The notes under the pieces are model-generated. The model saw only the letters and a list, made by a program, of their open reading frames with translations, did no database searches and was not told the origin of the DNA. A stretch of 64,000 nt of DNA from Planctomycetota bacterium (GTDB lineage: Bacteria; Planctomycetota; J058): contig JAMLIC010000003.1 in assembly GCA_023954375.1 (NCBI GenBank), positions 124,001 through 188,000 on the forward strand. The letters run 5' to 3'. Position 1 is the first letter of the stretch. Each line of letters begins with the position of its first letter. The position numbers and the translations under genes were made by a program. Below are positions 62,426 through 64,000 of the stretch, in pieces.

Positions 62426-64000
62426 GTGAATCGCGTCCACGACACCGGCCCCCCGCCCGGGCTCGAGCCCGCCTTCGACGCGCACGCCCTGCGCGTGCTC
62501 GAGGCGCGCTACCTGCGCCGGGACGAGCGCGGCGAGGTGGTCGAGACGCCATTGGCGCTCCTCTGGCGCGTCGCCCGCGCCGTCGCCGCGGCCGAGGCGG
62601 CGCACGGCGGGGACCCCGAGGCGCAGGCGCGCGCCTTCTACGAGGCGCTGGCCCGGCTCGAGTTCCTGCCGAACTCGCCCACGCTCATGAACGCCGGGCG
62701 CCCGCGGGGGCAGCTCAGCGCCTGCTTCGTCCTGCCGGTCGAGGACGAGCTCGAGGCGATCTTCGACACGGTCAAGCACGCGGCCCGGATCCACCAGACG
62801 GGCGGCGGCACCGGCTTCGCCTTCTCGCGCCTGCGCCCGCGCCACGCGCGGCTCTCGTCGGGCGGCGAGGCGTCGGGGCCGGTGTCGTTCATGAAGGTGT
62901 TCGACGCGGCCACGGCCGCCGTCTACCAGGGCGGCGTGCGGCGCGGGGCCAACATGGGGATCCTCCGCGTCGACCACCCCGACGTCCTCGAGTTCATCGA
63001 CGCCAAGCGCGAGCCCGGCGTCCTCACGCACTTCAACATCTCGGTCGCGATCACCGACGCCTTCATGCAGGCCCTCGAGCAGGGCGGCCGCTACGACCTC
63101 CTCGACGCGGCCACGCGCCAGCCCGTCGGCAGCCAGGACGCGCGCACCGTCTGGGAGCGGATCGTGCGCTCGGCCTGGGCGACCGGCGACCCCGGGCTCG
63201 TGTTCATCGACCGGATCAACGCGCTCCACCCGACGCCCAACCTGGGCGAGATCGAGAGCACGAACCCCTGTGGTGAGCTCCCCCTGCTCCCCTACGAGTC
63301 GTGCAACCTCGGCTCCGTCGACATCCACAAGCACCTGCTCCCCGACGCCTCCGGCCTCGACCGGGAGCGCCTGCGCCGCACGGTGCACCTCGGCGTGCGC
63401 TTCCTCGACGACGTGATCGACAGCAACGTCTACCCCCTGCCGCAGATCGCCGAGGTCACGCGCACCAACCGCAAGATCGGCCTGGGCGTCATGGGGCTCG
63501 CCGACGCGCTGATCGCCCTCGGGATCCCCTACGCCAGCGAGCGCGCCGTCGCGCTGGCCCATGAGGTGATGGCGTTCGTCCTGGCCGAGGCGCGGGCGGC
63601 CTCGCGGGCGCTCGCGCGCGAGCGCGGGCCGTTCCTGGCCTGGGAGGGCTCGCGGCCCGAGCAGGCGGGCGAGGCGCCGCTCCGCAACGCGACCGTGACC
63701 ACGATCGCGCCCACCGGGACGATCGCGCTCCTCGCCGGCTGCTCGAGCGGGATCGAGCCGCTGTACGCCGTCGCCTACGTGCGCCGCGCCCTCGACGGCA
63801 AGGCGCGCCTCGAGATCTTCCACCCGCAGCTCGAGCGCGTCGCCCGCGCCCGGGGCTTCTGGTCCGAGGACCTGCGCGCGCACGTGCTCGCCACGGGCAC
63901 CCTCGAGGGCGCGCCGGGCGTGCCCGACGACGTCCGAGCGCTCTTCGCGACGGCGCACGAGATCGCGCCCGAGTGGCACGTGCGCATGCAGGCCGCCTTC
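62426..64000 (+). CDS. nrdJ: Ribonucleotide reductase, class II (adenosylcobalamin-dependent), 3' end outside window
   Basis: 525 codons are present from GTG 62426, with the C-terminus missing. Opens ALRVLEARYLRRDERGEVVE, then FLPNSPTLMNAGRPRGQLSA with the first active-site Cys in QLSACFVLPVEDEL, the effector/substrate loop RIHQTGGGTGFAFSRLRP, GVRRGANMGILRVDHPD, the catalytic NPCGELPLLPYESCNLGS, and TTIAPTGTIALLAGCSSGIE. No R2/NrdB-type partner or NrdD glycyl motif is seen, and the sequence is of the NrdJ type that needs B12. It makes deoxyribonucleotides for DNA synthesis. A cobalamin riboswitch was looked for upstream and not seen. Confidence 0.92.
   Translation, partial: MNRVHDTGPPPGLEPAFDAHALRVLEARYLRRDERGEVVETPLALLWRVARAVAAAEAAHGGDPEAQARAFYEALARLEFLPNSPTLMNAGRPRGQLSACFVLPVEDELEAIFDTVKHAARIHQTGGGTGFAFSRLRPRHARLSSGGEASGPVSFMKVFDAATAAVYQGGVRRGANMGILRVDHPDVLEFIDAKREPGVLTHFNISVAITDAFMQALEQGGRYDLLDAATRQPVGSQDARTVWERIVRSAWATGDPGLVFIDRINALHPTPNLGEIESTNPCGELPLLPYESCNLGSVDIHKHLLPDASGLDRERLRRTVHLGVRFLDDVIDSNVYPLPQIAEVTRTNRKIGLGVMGLADALIALGIPYASERAVALAHEVMAFVLAEARAASRALARERGPFLAWEGSRPEQAGEAPLRNATVTTIAPTGTIALLAGCSSGIEPLYAVAYVRRALDGKARLEIFHPQLERVARARGFWSEDLRAHVLATGTLEGAPGVPDDVRALFATAHEIAPEWHVRMQAAF

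Overview
The window is a very GC-rich (by eye about 75%) bacterial chromosomal segment, densely packed, with many GTG starts and stop/start overlaps. The mix of serine/threonine kinases, RING-like zinc-ribbon proteins, hybrid histidine kinases, a FN3/NHL protein, HslUV and class III polyhydroxyalkanoate (PHA) synthase genes suits an environmental Planctomycetota or Myxococcota-type bacterium. I lean to Planctomycetota, but no rRNA or ribosomal gene is present to settle it.

Layout. 1-3.6 kb: a plant-type glutamate-cysteine ligase running off the left edge, a membrane C39-like peptidase, and an AAA ATPase plus DUF4276/TOPRIM-like pair that resembles a small defence module. 3.6-13.7 kb: a TetR regulator whose 14-bp operator AACGAACGTTCGTT occurs at its own promoter and again in front of a PHA operon (hydrolase, phasin-like protein, short PhaE-like protein, two PhaC-type synthases, sodium:solute symporter, acyl-CoA ligase). 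A WD-repeat protein, a lipase and a 350-bp cluster of hairpin repeats lie between the two operators. 13.7-32.2 kb: single-function genes (phosphoesterase, Kv-type channel, Nudix, methyltransferase, CAP lipoprotein), a two-kinase-domain protein with an apparent frameshift, another kinase, a sigma-54 activator with a degenerate GGDEF domain, a MepA-like murein endopeptidase, a HEAT-repeat protein (frameshifted), an SDR enzyme, a sensory-rhodopsin-transducer family protein and a GH15 glycosidase. 32.2-56.6 kb: a secreted FN3/NHL protein, membrane proteins, a kinase plus two hybrid histidine kinases (one frameshifted), glutathione peroxidase, an EcsC protein, hslV-hslU, two RING-like proteins, an ATP-grasp ligase, a secreted HAD phosphatase and a HIT protein.

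56.6-62.4 kb is the accessory region and the most striking part. An HNH endonuclease gene is split inside its HNH motif by a 3.3-kb recombinase-in-trio (RIT) element. The element carries three overlapping tyrosine-recombinase genes, all decayed by frameshifts, between 36-bp terminal inverted repeats, with a 7-bp direct repeat AATCACA at the junctions. Removing the element and one repeat copy restores the HNH frame exactly across the junction. The split gene is bracketed by two arrays of diverged ~67-bp repeats of one family in opposite orientation. The window ends in a class II (B12-dependent) ribonucleotide reductase gene cut by the right edge.

Several genes (13675, 23909, 37427, 48390, 62426) start 6-7 nt after a TAnnnT -10-like hexamer and lack a Shine-Dalgarno, suggesting leaderless transcripts. 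Outside the RIT region three long genes each carry one apparent frameshift; sequencing error and true decay cannot be separated from the sequence alone.
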